A stretch of 64,000 nt of DNA from Protea cynaroides. Its lineage: Eukaryota > Streptophyta > Magnoliopsida > Proteales > Proteaceae. The translations under genes and the position numbers were made by a program. The DNA is taken from the NCBI GenBank assembly GCA_028583415.1, contig CM053276.1:13165774-13229773 (forward strand). Direction: 5' to 3'. This document shows, in pieces, positions 24,601-32,790 of this stretch. The notes beneath the pieces are model-generated. The model saw only the letters and a list, made by a program, of their open reading frames with translations. It searched no databases and was not told the DNA's origin. Each line of letters begins with the position of its first letter. Positions within the stretch are counted from its first letter, which is position 1.

Positions 24601-27600
24601 GTCACTGTACAGTGGCGTGACCGGTATAGTCCTTTGGACAGCCTTGGCAGGCTACTCGAGAGGTACCGGTCGCACATAGTGCCACTGGTATGGTCGACCA
24701 GTATGCCTCCGGAAGACCACCAACTTGGTGTTCGTTTTCCGCCGGTTACCCATTATGGCTTCTAGGGTTCCTCCTATGCATTCTAGGCCTGAGCAACGTT
24801 TTAGGGTTTGTTTTTATCCTTCATTCCAAACCTTGTACTAAAAATCCCTAGTTTAGAACTCATATCTAGTCCATTGGTTGAATTAGGGTTTGACGGCAAA
24901 TTAAGGGTTCTAGATCAATACCATGCAATACCTAGCCTTGCATGGTATTGATCAATCATCCACAACACTTAACCTAGAGAAAAGTACAGGCACTTACCGT
25001 TGGTTCACGAGCTGTGGTGTTCTTCGTCTAACGGAGTCTCCTTTCCAACCTTTCTTAGCTCCTTCTCCTCTTCAGATCTCCTTCTCCACTCTAGGGTCTG
25101 TGAGAATCAATCAAAGAGGTTTAAGGAGGTTTAAAGGTTCTTATATAGGCTAGGATGGAGTTTAGGGAAGTTCTCCTACGTTAGGAAAGTCTCTAGGACT
25201 GAGATTTGGCAAGCGGGACCTATAGAGATCCGTTTCCGGATCTAACGAGTCTGCCCGCGCAGACATACCAGTCAACCGGTATGTAGACCGGTATCATGAG
25301 ACCGGTATAACATTATTTCTCTGTTTTGGTCCGTTTTCATACTTGATTGTTATCCGCTCGTTCCGTTTGGTCCGGTTATGATTGGAAGACCTGTTACGAC
25401 GTGAAATAGAGGTTTAGATCGGATTTATGGAGTGCGGGTCTTACTCATTAATATATCCACTATTAGTGCCTGCAGCTGCTGATGTGATTGATTTTCAGTA
25501 GTTCATCGAACAGCTAGAGCCTAGGTTCAATAGGATGATCACATAGAGGTTCAAGCCAACTTCCAGGTGCCAATTCTTTCCATCTTGCATCTCCTCAGAA
25601 ATTGCTTCTCTCCACTTTGAATGGGAGAGAGAGAATCTAAATCAATGTGGTGCACAAGCATGAAACAAGGAGGTGGCAATGTTATGGAATAAAGGAGAAG
25701 AAAGAGCTATATGAAACATGTTTAGCTGGGGCTTTGATCTGCTAGTGAAACTAAACTTTGATGGGTCATCATTTGGCAACCTGGGGCATCGGTAGACAGG
25801 TGGTGGTGGTGGTGGGGGGCCCGGGGGGGGGGGGTCGTCAAAGAAACTGATTGCTTATTCCAACCCTATTAAACATTGGAATTCTCCAAGGGGGCAGAAA
25901 TATTATCACTTCAGGTGCTTGGATTATGCATTGACAAAGGGTTTTGATAGTAGAAATGGTGCTAGGATTTGGCTATGCCGTTTCATTTGTTAATTTAATT
26001 CTAAGACAGTGGGCCATTGGAGTTCTGTTATAAGGTTCCTATCTTCAAAGGTAATTTGCTTGTTTGGATAGAAACCAAGGACCGCCAATTACATAGCAAG
26101 GGAAACTCTCTTCTATTGCTTGATTGATTCTTATGTGTGCATCTAGATACTGTATATTCTTGCTGTATCCTTGATCGGGGTTCCATTGAGGCCTTCTACT
26201 CGCTTTCCATCACTAAAATTTATTCTGCTATTTATCACAGAAAGAAAAAGAAAAAGAAAAGAAAATATGTTCAGCAATATGAGGGATGCATGAATATACT
26301 CCCTTTCTAACAGTAGTAATGGGACACATTACTACTGGATGAGGGAGCATTAATGGGTTACTTGAAGTAGGAGGATCCGAAGAAGCATATTGGATGGGTA
26401 CATGAAGCTCCTGATGCATATACCTGGGTGCACGTTTGGTTTGAATTCTACTTCTGAATTCTAGCTGAGAACTAGAATTGGTGTTGTGATGTACATGTTT
26501 GCTTCCAATTCTGCAGGCAGGCCAGTTCTCAGAATTAGGTCAGAATTGAGAATCGGCCTTCAGCCCAGTTCTCCAAATTTAAGGCACACGAGAGTAATTC
26601 TAGAGAGGCAAGAATTGAAATTCTCACAAACTCTGCTATAAGGGCTTTAAAGACCATGTGTCACACTTACTAGTGGAGGAATTCTAGTCATTTTACGTAA
26701 AGTTTAAAGTTTCGGCATCCCGTATCGAATCGCTAGCTACCGATACTGATATGATATAATACGGCCGATTCTTAAAATTTGGAGGCTCGGTTTTCAATTC
26801 TCACAATTGATACTGATACAATACGGTACTTATGTATATTGTATATCGTACCCATGGCTATTGATATGATAGGCCTGATAACCACCGATACAATACGATA
26901 CTTTAAACCTTGAGTTTACTGTTGAAACGTAAGAACCGAAAGCAATGGGTGGGGGTGGGGAGGGGTTTCTTTCATCAACCAAAGGAGATGAGAAGAATTG
27001 GAGGTGCAAATAGTGCTTGCAAATCCAATTCTCCAATTGGAGCCAAAAATTGCAATTCTGAGAACTAACCCGAAGTGGTAGATAATAGAGATTTAGAATT
27101 GGATCCAAATGTGCCTAAGAATACTCCTCTGATGTAAATGGAGGAACATCTATCCCCCACCGCTCAAAAAAGTAAGTGACGAAACTGGTGAAGCAGTAAA
27201 AGGAGGCATCTCTTCATGTTTTTAAGTTTTCATATACAAGAAGAGAATGGAATATCCGTTGTCCTCTGAAACATTAATTGCTTCATCCTTTTAGCTCTTT
27301 GTTTTCTATTATTAATATTCTACTTACATATCGTCCTTGTTATGTACCAAAGGTTGTACCCATTAATTGTCTTAGTTTTTCCTCGTGCACCTGGTCCTTG
27401 TGAATAAGCTACATTTGCTACCTTTTCCAATTGTATTTATAGTACTTTTATGTGTCAAGTTTTTTATTGCAATTCTCTTAATTGTTCTTACTCTCATTCA
27501 TTGAGGCTGTAGAAATTCTTGCTTGAAACTCAACAACCACATGTGAATGAGACATGTCACTACCAGGTGACCAGGTGACACCCTACCTAATGCTTGCCCA

Positions 27601-29343
27601 TTTATCCAACACCTATGTTATGATTCAGCATGTTGCCTCCAGCTAACACCCAAAAATAAAGTCAACAGAAATTTCTAGGATCCATGCTTAAGAGATTTGA
27701 CTAAAGTTTTCTGGATGCCAGCTGCCAACCTGATGCATCATCCCTCCTTTACCAGGCTTGGGACTGGCTGTGCAGAAGTACTTTGAGTTTTAGTATATCA
27801 GGCCAATACTGTTAAGGGAGAATACAACAGGTCTAAAGCAAGCTAAAGATCACATTTCGCATAATCATATGACTCAAGACTGTTTCTACATTGTTATTCA
27901 TCAAATGAAATGGAAAATGATACTGCTTCATGCCTACCATCCCATCTGTTGCCTCGAGGGCAGTCAAATGCTCCACTCATGATTAACCTTGAAGCATAGA
28001 TTGTGTGGAGGATCCATATACATAATACCTTAGGAATTTTTTTGGGGGGCATACTTCAGGATTTCATTTATTAAAGAAACAGTTCTCTGTGATTTCCCAG
28101 TTTCTGAATTCTAATCAAAAGGCTAGGTTGTGTCCCGTTGTCTCGTAGACATTTGTAGCTCATCTATAAATTTGTTGAATGTAATAATTTGTTCTCATTT
28201 TGTCGGCGATTTGCTTGTCATGTTTGTATATTCTCATCCGACAGTACACATGAAAAACAACTTAGAAAATTGAAGATAGATCATATGAAATAGCTGTAGT
28301 TCAGATGAACCTTACCACTCCTTGTTATTAGGATAACGATGCAGAGGGTGTCTGGGGTTGACTAGGTAAACCTAGACATCCTGTTGGCAATTCCTTGTTT
28401 TGCTGCACCACCAGATATGTTACTCAATGTGACAAAGAGTGTACTACTTTCCTAAGTAGTCTGCCATATGTCTATTGTTTCTATTGTAGTGTTTCACCCA
28501 CCATAATTACTGATATTGGACATTTCAACAGATTCTCAATGTGGCAAATATTGGGGACTCTGGTTTCATCATAATAAGAAATGGATCTATCTTCAGACGT
28601 TCCTCCCCTATGGTTTATGAATTCAATTTTCCATTTCAGATTGGAAGAGGGGATGATCCATCAGAGCTTATAGAGGTTAGCATGGTTTCAAAGACTTCAT
28701 TTCTACATTTCTCCTAGCCTTTTAGGGAGTAGTGGTTGAATGGAGCTACTTGTTTGTTGACAACTTTATCAGAATTTTGGTATATTACATGCATATGTTT
28801 GTGTTTGTGTGTGTGTGTGTGTGAGTGTGTTTGGGGTGGGGAGTTAAAGTATGTAATTAATTGTATTTTGGTTCTTTGTTTCAGGGATACAAAATTGATT
28901 TGGATGAGGGAGATGTGGTTGTCACTGCAACAGATGGGCTTTTTGACAATCTATATGAACAAGAAATAGCATTGATTGTTTCAAAATCATTGGAAGCCAA
29001 TCTGAAACCCAAGGTCTGATGAATGGAGAAATTTGTACATTAACCGATTTTGTGCTTTGTTGGGCAGTTTGAATCAATAAATAGCCCAAAAAAATTGTGG
29101 GGGAAGGGCGTTTACCGACCATTTGATTGGTCTCATAAAAATCTAATCTTGGTTTAAATATCAATCTGATTAAAATTTTAATTGACCAATCTTTTGGCCT
29201 TGGGCTTGCATGTCTATCATTCTTTTGTTTGCCATACATAAGAGCTTGATGATTTCATTCAGATTCATGTTTGAACTGAGGGATCTTTAATCTCTTTCCT
29301 TTAAGTAGATTATATTGCTCAATTGCCTCTGATGAATAGTTCT

Positions 29344-29381
<38 letters not shown>

Positions 29382-29580
29382 GCCATCTTTTGCATATCAG
29401 GAAGTAGCAGAATTATTAGCTAATGGGGCACAAGAAATGGGGAGGTCGGCATCAGTAAGGAGTCCATTTGCAGATGCTGCCCAGGCTGCTGGGTACTCAG
29501 GATATACGGGTGGCAAGCTTGATGATGTTACTGTTATTGTTTCTTTTGTACAAAGGAGCTCCAGCTTTCACTCCCAATGA
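5869..29580 (+). CDS. Protein phosphatase 2C (PP2C 62 / BIPP2C1-like), nine exons
   Basis: Predicted Mg/Mn-dependent Ser/Thr protein phosphatase of the PPM family. Exons: 5869-6103, 6294-7528, 9447-9573, 10371-10399, 11851-11935, 12897-13066, 28532-28675, 28885-29013, 29401-29580. All junctions are GT-AG, the phases join, and the product is about 777 residues. The N-terminus (residues 1-70, Ser/Arg-rich, few acidic residues) looks like a plastid transit peptide. Residues about 80-530 are a long acidic, low-conservation region with three 50-residue repeats. The C-terminal 240 residues hold the catalytic motifs GGEDAFF, GVADGVGQW, NVANIGDSGF, GDVVVTATDGLFDN and GGKLDDVTVIVSFV, which keep the metal-binding aspartates. 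By remembered family pattern it resembles Arabidopsis PP2C 62 and rice BIPP2C1. Intron 6 is about 15.5 kb and holds an antisense gypsy element. Exon 2 stays open past its donor to 7642, so retention would give a truncated product. Exon joins are not confirmed by transcripts. Confidence 0.92.
6809..7258 (+). repeat. Three tandem 150-bp coding repeats in PP2C exon 2
   Basis: Three in-frame copies starting at 6809, 6959 and 7109, each encoding about 50 residues. Each unit has the pattern N-[SN]-NA...LEY[AS]EKSE, then PPLS.AHPDSLPEVE and YVA.EDSEEK. The units are nearly identical at the DNA level, so the expansion is recent, and the 150-bp period preserves the frame. They lie in the acidic region before the catalytic domain. 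Confidence 0.95.
8150..8180. repeat. A12 / G16 homopolymer pair in intron 2
   Basis: An A run (8150-8161) is followed after GAA by an uninterrupted G run (8165-8180). Homopolymer length here may be affected by sequencing error. Confidence 0.85.
9585..9656. repeat. Compound (CT)n(CA)n microsatellite in PP2C intron 3
   Basis: A CT run of about 36 bp passes directly into a CA run of about 36 bp. It begins only 11 bp after the splice donor of exon 3 (donor GT at 9574). Long reading frames on both strands here are products of the repeat. Confidence 0.95.
9652..9961. repeat. Tandem duplication, period 160 bp, in PP2C intron 3
   Basis: The segment TAGATGATTTCAGTGCCCC at 9661 recurs at 9821, and both copies continue almost identically through ATAATGATCCC. 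The second copy is preceded by a short CA tract like the one before the first. The duplication therefore probably arose by slippage or unequal exchange at the CA repeat. Confidence 0.95.
13744..13748. repeat. Target-site duplication of gypsy element (left copy)
   Basis: CATTA here and at 25446-25450 flanks the two LTR outer ends exactly. It marks the integration site in the phosphatase intron. Confidence 0.9.
13749..15913 (-). repeat. LTR (3' LTR of the minus-strand gypsy element)
   Basis: About 2165 bp, read on the plus strand as TGTCACACCCC...GGGTCTTACA, so it has TG...CA ends. It matches the right LTR throughout with mostly transition differences. Around 15050-15190 it contains several ACCGGTCG-type words. 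Small open frames inside it are not genes. Confidence 0.95.
15960..19420 (-). pseudogene. Gypsy pol (protease, RT, RNase H, integrase, chromodomain-like tail), broken
   Basis: On the minus strand the domains follow in order. An aspartic protease with a DSGA motif lies near 19345, followed by FDVILGMDWL. Reverse transcriptase (about 18770-18230) has KKKDGSVRLCIDHREL and the FIDD active-site box. RNase H (about 18000-17660) has YIDASG. The integrase zinc-binding HHCC region lies at about 17230-17050 and the start of its catalytic core near 16999. The C-terminal part extends to a chromodomain-like stretch near 16030. A frameshift near 18515 and several stops (near 18227 and in the integrase region) interrupt it. 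This is a dead copy of a family that copies RNA into DNA and integrates it. Confidence 0.93.
19440..20852 (-). pseudogene. Gypsy gag (capsid and zinc knuckle), broken
   Basis: Minus-strand frames at 20760-20542, 20285-19911 and 19909-19631 cover a retrotransposon capsid region. FTGKPGKPLWPAQWIAEME and a conserved WWNSTRSYL stretch are visible. A CCHC zinc knuckle (CFNCQQMGHYAKTC) lies at about 19605-19570. A possible start is the ATG near 20852. A frameshift near 19911 and at least one stop before 20500 show it is not functional. Confidence 0.85.
20990..21240. repeat. Cluster of ACCGGT/GTCG words inside the gypsy leader
   Basis: About 250 bp holding many variants of ACCGGTCG, GACCGGTAT and AGAGGTACCGGT. 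The same vocabulary occurs inside both LTRs (about 15050-15190 and 24570-24710). It lies just upstream of the antisense ORF block. The role is unknown. Confidence 0.6.
21828..22920 (+). pseudogene. Antisense ORF block in the gypsy leader (plant transposon-associated protein, broken)
   Basis: Opposite in strand to gag-pol and located between the primer site and gag. Frames at 21913-22209 and 22506-22856 are separated by stops. The first contains FEDKNIESGRHVNLEQLQRF and DVEAAFYALGWL followed by FYANLEI and FVKGVPVSF. I associate this pattern with the 'putative plant transposon protein' family found as extra ORFs in plant LTR elements. The second frame contains a hydrophilic tail with a GQLITTILQRLRVDM motif. 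A likely original start is the ATG at 21828, followed by a Ser/Pro-rich segment. Upstream, GTAAGT near 21396 and TTTTGTAG near 21820 could bound a leader intron. The family name is from memory and needs a profile search. Confidence 0.6.
23279..23290 (-). other. Primer-binding site (initiator-Met tRNA)
   Basis: The minus strand reads TGGTATCAGAGC three bases inside the right (5') LTR. This is the standard plant primer site complementary to the 3' end of initiator methionyl tRNA. It confirms the element's orientation. Confidence 0.93.
23294..25445 (-). repeat. LTR (5' LTR of the minus-strand gypsy element)
   Basis: About 2152 bp, homologous to the left LTR. Its outer base is T where the left copy has A, so the terminal CA is mutated to CT, but the CATTA duplication follows directly. 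Over the first 230 bp I count 14 substitutions against the left LTR, all transitions, plus one indel. Confidence 0.95.
25690..26265 (+). mobile_element. LINE 3'-end remnant (RNase H-like) in PP2C intron 6
   Basis: The translated stretch VKLNFDGSSFGNLGHR near 25745-25795 matches the start of the plant LINE RNase H domain. The glycine-rich position after it has become a GGT/G-run. Stops follow, and the segment ends in an AAGAAAAAGAAAAG tail near 26240-26262, as expected for a LINE 3' end. It is heavily decayed. Confidence 0.55.
25798..25834. repeat. GGT / G-run tract
   Basis: A GGTGGT run passes into GGGGGGCCCGGGGGGGGGGGG. It lies inside the LINE remnant, at the codons for the glycine loop of the RNase H fold. 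It could form a G-quadruplex. Confidence 0.85.
26266..28531. other. Remainder of PP2C intron 6
   Basis: AT-rich intronic DNA with no coding frame above background. A possible decayed LINE 3' end on the minus strand, with AATAAATGAAATCC before a C and A run, lies near 28030-28080. The acceptor TTTCAACAG ends at 28531. Confidence 0.5.
29347..29377. repeat. (CT)n microsatellite in PP2C intron 8
   Basis: A pure CT run of about 30 bp, 25 bp before the acceptor of the last exon. It probably extends the polypyrimidine tract. Confidence 0.92.
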
Positions 29581-30101
29581 TTCAGTCTTCTTTGTATTCT
29601 TTAATTTAATGTTGTAATCGCTAATAAGATTTCCAGTTTTCCATGATTGTCTTATAAAATGAACATCTCTCTACCAGTTGTAAAAGTACCAGTAAGGCCG
29701 TATTTTCAATGGTTTGAGTGCTGAGTACAAGTGTCTAGAGCATTATTTCCATTTCAAAATAGCAATACAATGATGCATGCGTACTGTTCATTCTCTCTTG
29801 AATGGGAAAGCATTCTTTAATTGTGGTGGGTAGTAATCTAGATCATGGTTTTAAATTCAGGTATATCAGCTATGTCCAAAATTGATCTGCTCTGGATCAA
29901 ATTGGCCTATAGATCCAACGGGTAATTGATGTCTGATCGTCATTAAAATAGTATTAAAATGAGCTGGGATCGAAGATCGAATGGAGATCACCCAGGTCCA
30001 AAACTGATGGTGCAAGCATATTCATCTGGTTATCAATTTTGAAGTGCGGTTCAATAGTCTGATTAACCATGTTAATATTTAATTACCCATAGATCATATA
30101 C
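29581..30101. other. 3' flank of the PP2C gene
   Basis: Probable 3' UTR and intergenic sequence. An AATAAG word occurs near 29622, but no canonical AATAAA near the stop is convincing. No other feature was seen before the copia LTR. Confidence 0.5.
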
Positions 30102-30290
30102 TGTCAGAGTGTCGAGAGCTAGAAGAAAGTGGACTTCAAAGTGTATTTCATTAATTGAAAGTGCCGACTACAATGATGTTCTTATAGAAATCATGATATT
30201 GGAAAAGTAGTCTAAACTCTAAACTGAAATAAGATAAATACACATAAAAATATTAAAAGTTTTACGATACGTGTCAGTATCATGTTAACA
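30102..30290 (-). repeat. Probable 3' LTR of the copia remnant
   Basis: About 189 bp with TGTCAG...TTAACA ends on the plus strand, immediately after the end of the copia RNase H region. On the minus strand it is preceded by a CCCTCAAGAGGTA stretch that may be a weak polypurine tract. The partner LTR is absent, so the boundaries are tentative. Confidence 0.5.
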
Positions 30291-30632
30291 TACCTCTTGA
30301 GGGGATAGAGGCTGAAGACAATTGCTGATGTGAAAAGAAGATAGGCCGTGGCCCAAAGCTTTGGTGAGTAAATCAGCTCATTGTAAGTGATAACAGATAT
30401 GATGAGTCCGAATAATTCCATGGTGGATCTTCTTTCGAATGAAATGACAATCAATTTCTATATGTTTGGTGCTTTTATGAAACATCGGGTTGGCCGATAT
30501 ATGTAATGTAGATATTATGGTTATCATAGTACACTGAAATAGGAACTGGTCGTGATAATCCTAAATCATTGAATAATGATTTTAACCAAGTAAGTTCACA
30601 TGATAGCATAGCTAGAGTTAGTACTCCGCTTC

Positions 30633-31713
30633 GAGTCCGGATCACCTGTACTTACTGGAAGAGTAATTACTCTTCTAATATGCTATTTGAACGACAAGTG
30701 CCCATGGAGTTAATGGTGTTAACTTCCTTTAACAAAATAAATTCTAATTTTTTAATTCGTTTATTTAGGGGATTGATTTGATGGATTGACAATCATCTTT
30801 TGGTAAGTAATATATTAAAAATAAAACTCTAACCATTCTAAAGGTAAGTAAATCAATTAGAAATAAAACTCTTAACGATTTTTATGAAGAAAAATAATTT
30901 GCAATAAAATCTAATAAAACTCACGATTTTTAAATCAACAAGCTTTATCTCATTGAAAAAAAAAAGAAGGTGATTTTCCTTTTATCTTTCTCTGCAACTC
31001 TTTTTTATTTCTTTAGAATTTGTTATTTTAATTCAAGAGAGCTTTATCTCATTTTAAAAAAAAAAATTTGATTTAGATTTTGTGTTGGAGTTAATTTTTT
31101 TTTGTTTTTTAATTTCTATTTTCTTTTATCCATTACTTCCTCTTTATGATCTTTGTTTCTTGCCTACATCTTTCTTTACTTATTTTTGTCATTTCTGTTA
31201 TTGCTTGCAAATGATTATGAGTGCAAGCTTGTGCGGGAAAAGGTTAAACACCAAGGTATAATCCCCAAAACCTATCTTAAAGCTTTTTAGTTAAATCCTC
31301 CATAGAACTGTTTTCTCATGACTCACGAGCCTTATGAAACACAAATCAATAAACATTTTTTTTTTCTTTTTAATTTTTTTTTAATGAGATAAAGCTTGTT
31401 GATTTAAAAGAATCGTGAGTTTTATTAGAGATTTATGCTAATTTTTTTTTTTTTATAAAAATCATTAAGAGTTTTATTTATAATTGATTTACTTACCTTA
31501 AAAATAGTTAGAATTTTATTTCTAATATATTACTTACCTAAAAAAATTTGATTGCCAGTCCATCAAATCAATCCCCTAAATAAAAGGAATTAAAAAACTA
31601 GAATTTATTTAGTTAACGAAAGTTAGCACCGTTAACTCCATGGGGCACTTGTTGTCCAAAGAACGTATTAGAAGAGTAATTACTCTTCAAGTAAGTGCAG
31701 GTGATCCGGACTC
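30633..31713. mobile_element. Long-TIR Mutator-like element nested in copia pol
   Basis: The ends are inverted repeats of about 330 bp (30633-30958 against 31374-31713) with outermost bases GAGTCCGGATCACCTG. Flanking words CTCCGCTTC (30624-30632) and CTCTGCTTC (31714-31722) form a 9-bp target duplication with one mismatch. Joining the copia reading frame across the element needs only one copy of this word, which confirms the boundaries. There is no transposase ORF; the middle is AT-rich. Confidence 0.85.
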
Positions 31714-32186
31714 CTCTGCTTCAGCTGAGGAACGAGATACGGTATGTTGCTTTTTGTTTCTAGGAGATTGGATTGAATTCAAAAAATACTACATATCCGG
31801 TAGTTGACCAACGAATGAATGGGCAACTAGCCCAATCGGAGTCACAATAGCTTGTAAGTACTAGAGATGTATCATGAGACGTGAAGTCCAAGTGATAGTG
31901 AGCCCTTAAGATACCGAATTACACAATTTGCTGCCTAGAGATGTGGTTCTCGTGGAACATGCATGAATTGGCTTGATATTTGAACTGAAAAACAAAGGTT
32001 GGGCCAGGTGATCGTAAGGAACATTAGTCTATCCATCAGGTGACGGTATGTAGTTGGCTTGGATAATAGTGGGCCTACTTCATTATCAAATTTGAGGTTC
32101 TGCTTCATAGGAAAGGAGCTTGGTTTGAAAGGAGCTTGGTTTGCTTACAAGAAAACCACAATCTCTCAATATATCCAGGGCATATT

Positions 32187-32425
32187 CAGGGGAATCCGCA
32201 TCGTCTCCTCCCAGTGGTCTGTGAGGACAGTGGCAACCTATTCTGGATGGTTGCCACGTGGCTCTCGGTGAATTCGAGACCCACGTTCGAACCGACACTC
32301 AACCGACGAGCCAAGCCGATAGAGGGTGTCGGCTCGGACATGGGTGTCAGATTCACCGAGAGCCACATGGCAACCATCCAGGATAGATTGTCACTGTCCT
32401 CCCAGAACCACTGGGAGGAGACGAT
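32187..32425. mobile_element. Foldback MITE, copy 1 (nested in copia)
   Basis: A 239-bp near-palindrome whose arms share CATCGTCTCCTCCCAGTGG and GCCACGTGGCTCTCGGTGAA-type sequence in inverted orientation. A 9-bp duplication GGGCATATT flanks it at 32178-32186 and 32426-32434. In the interrupted copia pol the same word is needed only once, which supports the insertion boundaries. Its ends are slightly shifted or truncated relative to the other two copies. Confidence 0.85.
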
Positions 32426-32790
32426 GGGCATATTTTTGTTGAGATAAGAAGAAGTCATCTGTTGTGTGAATAACTTTAATACCAAGAAAGTATGTTAATT
32501 GTCCCAAGTCTTTAATGTGAAAATGTTAATGTAACTGGGACTTTGTGTTAATGATGTGGGCCTCATCAGTACCCATGAATCATGATGATTATATCATCAA
32601 CCTAAACCAACATAGCTTTATATGTTGTCCCATGAAGAAATGTAAACACTAAAGCATGGGCCAACGACTGAGAAACGCCCATTTATAATAAAGCATCCAC
32701 AAATTTCAGATTCCACTGTCTAAGGGTCTTGTTTGAGCCCTATAGAGATTTCTGAATTGTCGTGTGGACTTCTTATACATTCCTACAGGG

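Larger units (their letters stand above)
13749..25445 (-). mobile_element. Ty3/gypsy LTR retrotransposon (chromovirus-like, degenerate)
   Basis: Full-length 11.7 kb element inserted in intron 6 of the phosphatase gene, in opposite orientation. Evidence: two long terminal repeats (13749-15913 and 23294-25445), a 5-bp target duplication CATTA at 13744-13748 and 25446-25450, and a primer-binding site complementary to initiator-Met tRNA at 23279-23290. A purine-rich tract lies just inside the left LTR on the minus strand. The gag-protease-RT-RNase H-integrase order is the Ty3/gypsy order. A chromodomain-like tail after integrase suggests the Tekay/Del group. Stops and frameshifts break gag and pol, so the copy is not autonomous. 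An antisense ORF block occupies the leader between the primer site and gag. Confidence 0.96.
30102..32790 (-). mobile_element. Ty1/copia pol remnant, 5'-truncated, with nested insertions
   Basis: Conceptual minus-strand translation reads the C-terminal half of copia pol. It includes the reverse-transcriptase part with DLGQLTYFLGI and DDFFLSQQKYA, then LYILRDCGFL, then the RNase H part with HTVSRSSAEAE, TWLKSLFNDLG and an ADLLTKALGHGL-like end. Stops and frameshifts are frequent. A foldback MITE (32187-32425) splits QQKYA from the next residues, and a long-TIR element (30633-31713) splits the SSAEAEY motif. The 5' half and 5' LTR are missing beyond about 32790. The element is dead. Confidence 0.88.

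Noticed and set aside
28020..28090. Possible LINE 3' end on the minus strand (AATAAATGAAATCC then C and A run)
   Set aside because: No LINE protein similarity could be read upstream on that strand, so it was noted but not called as an element.
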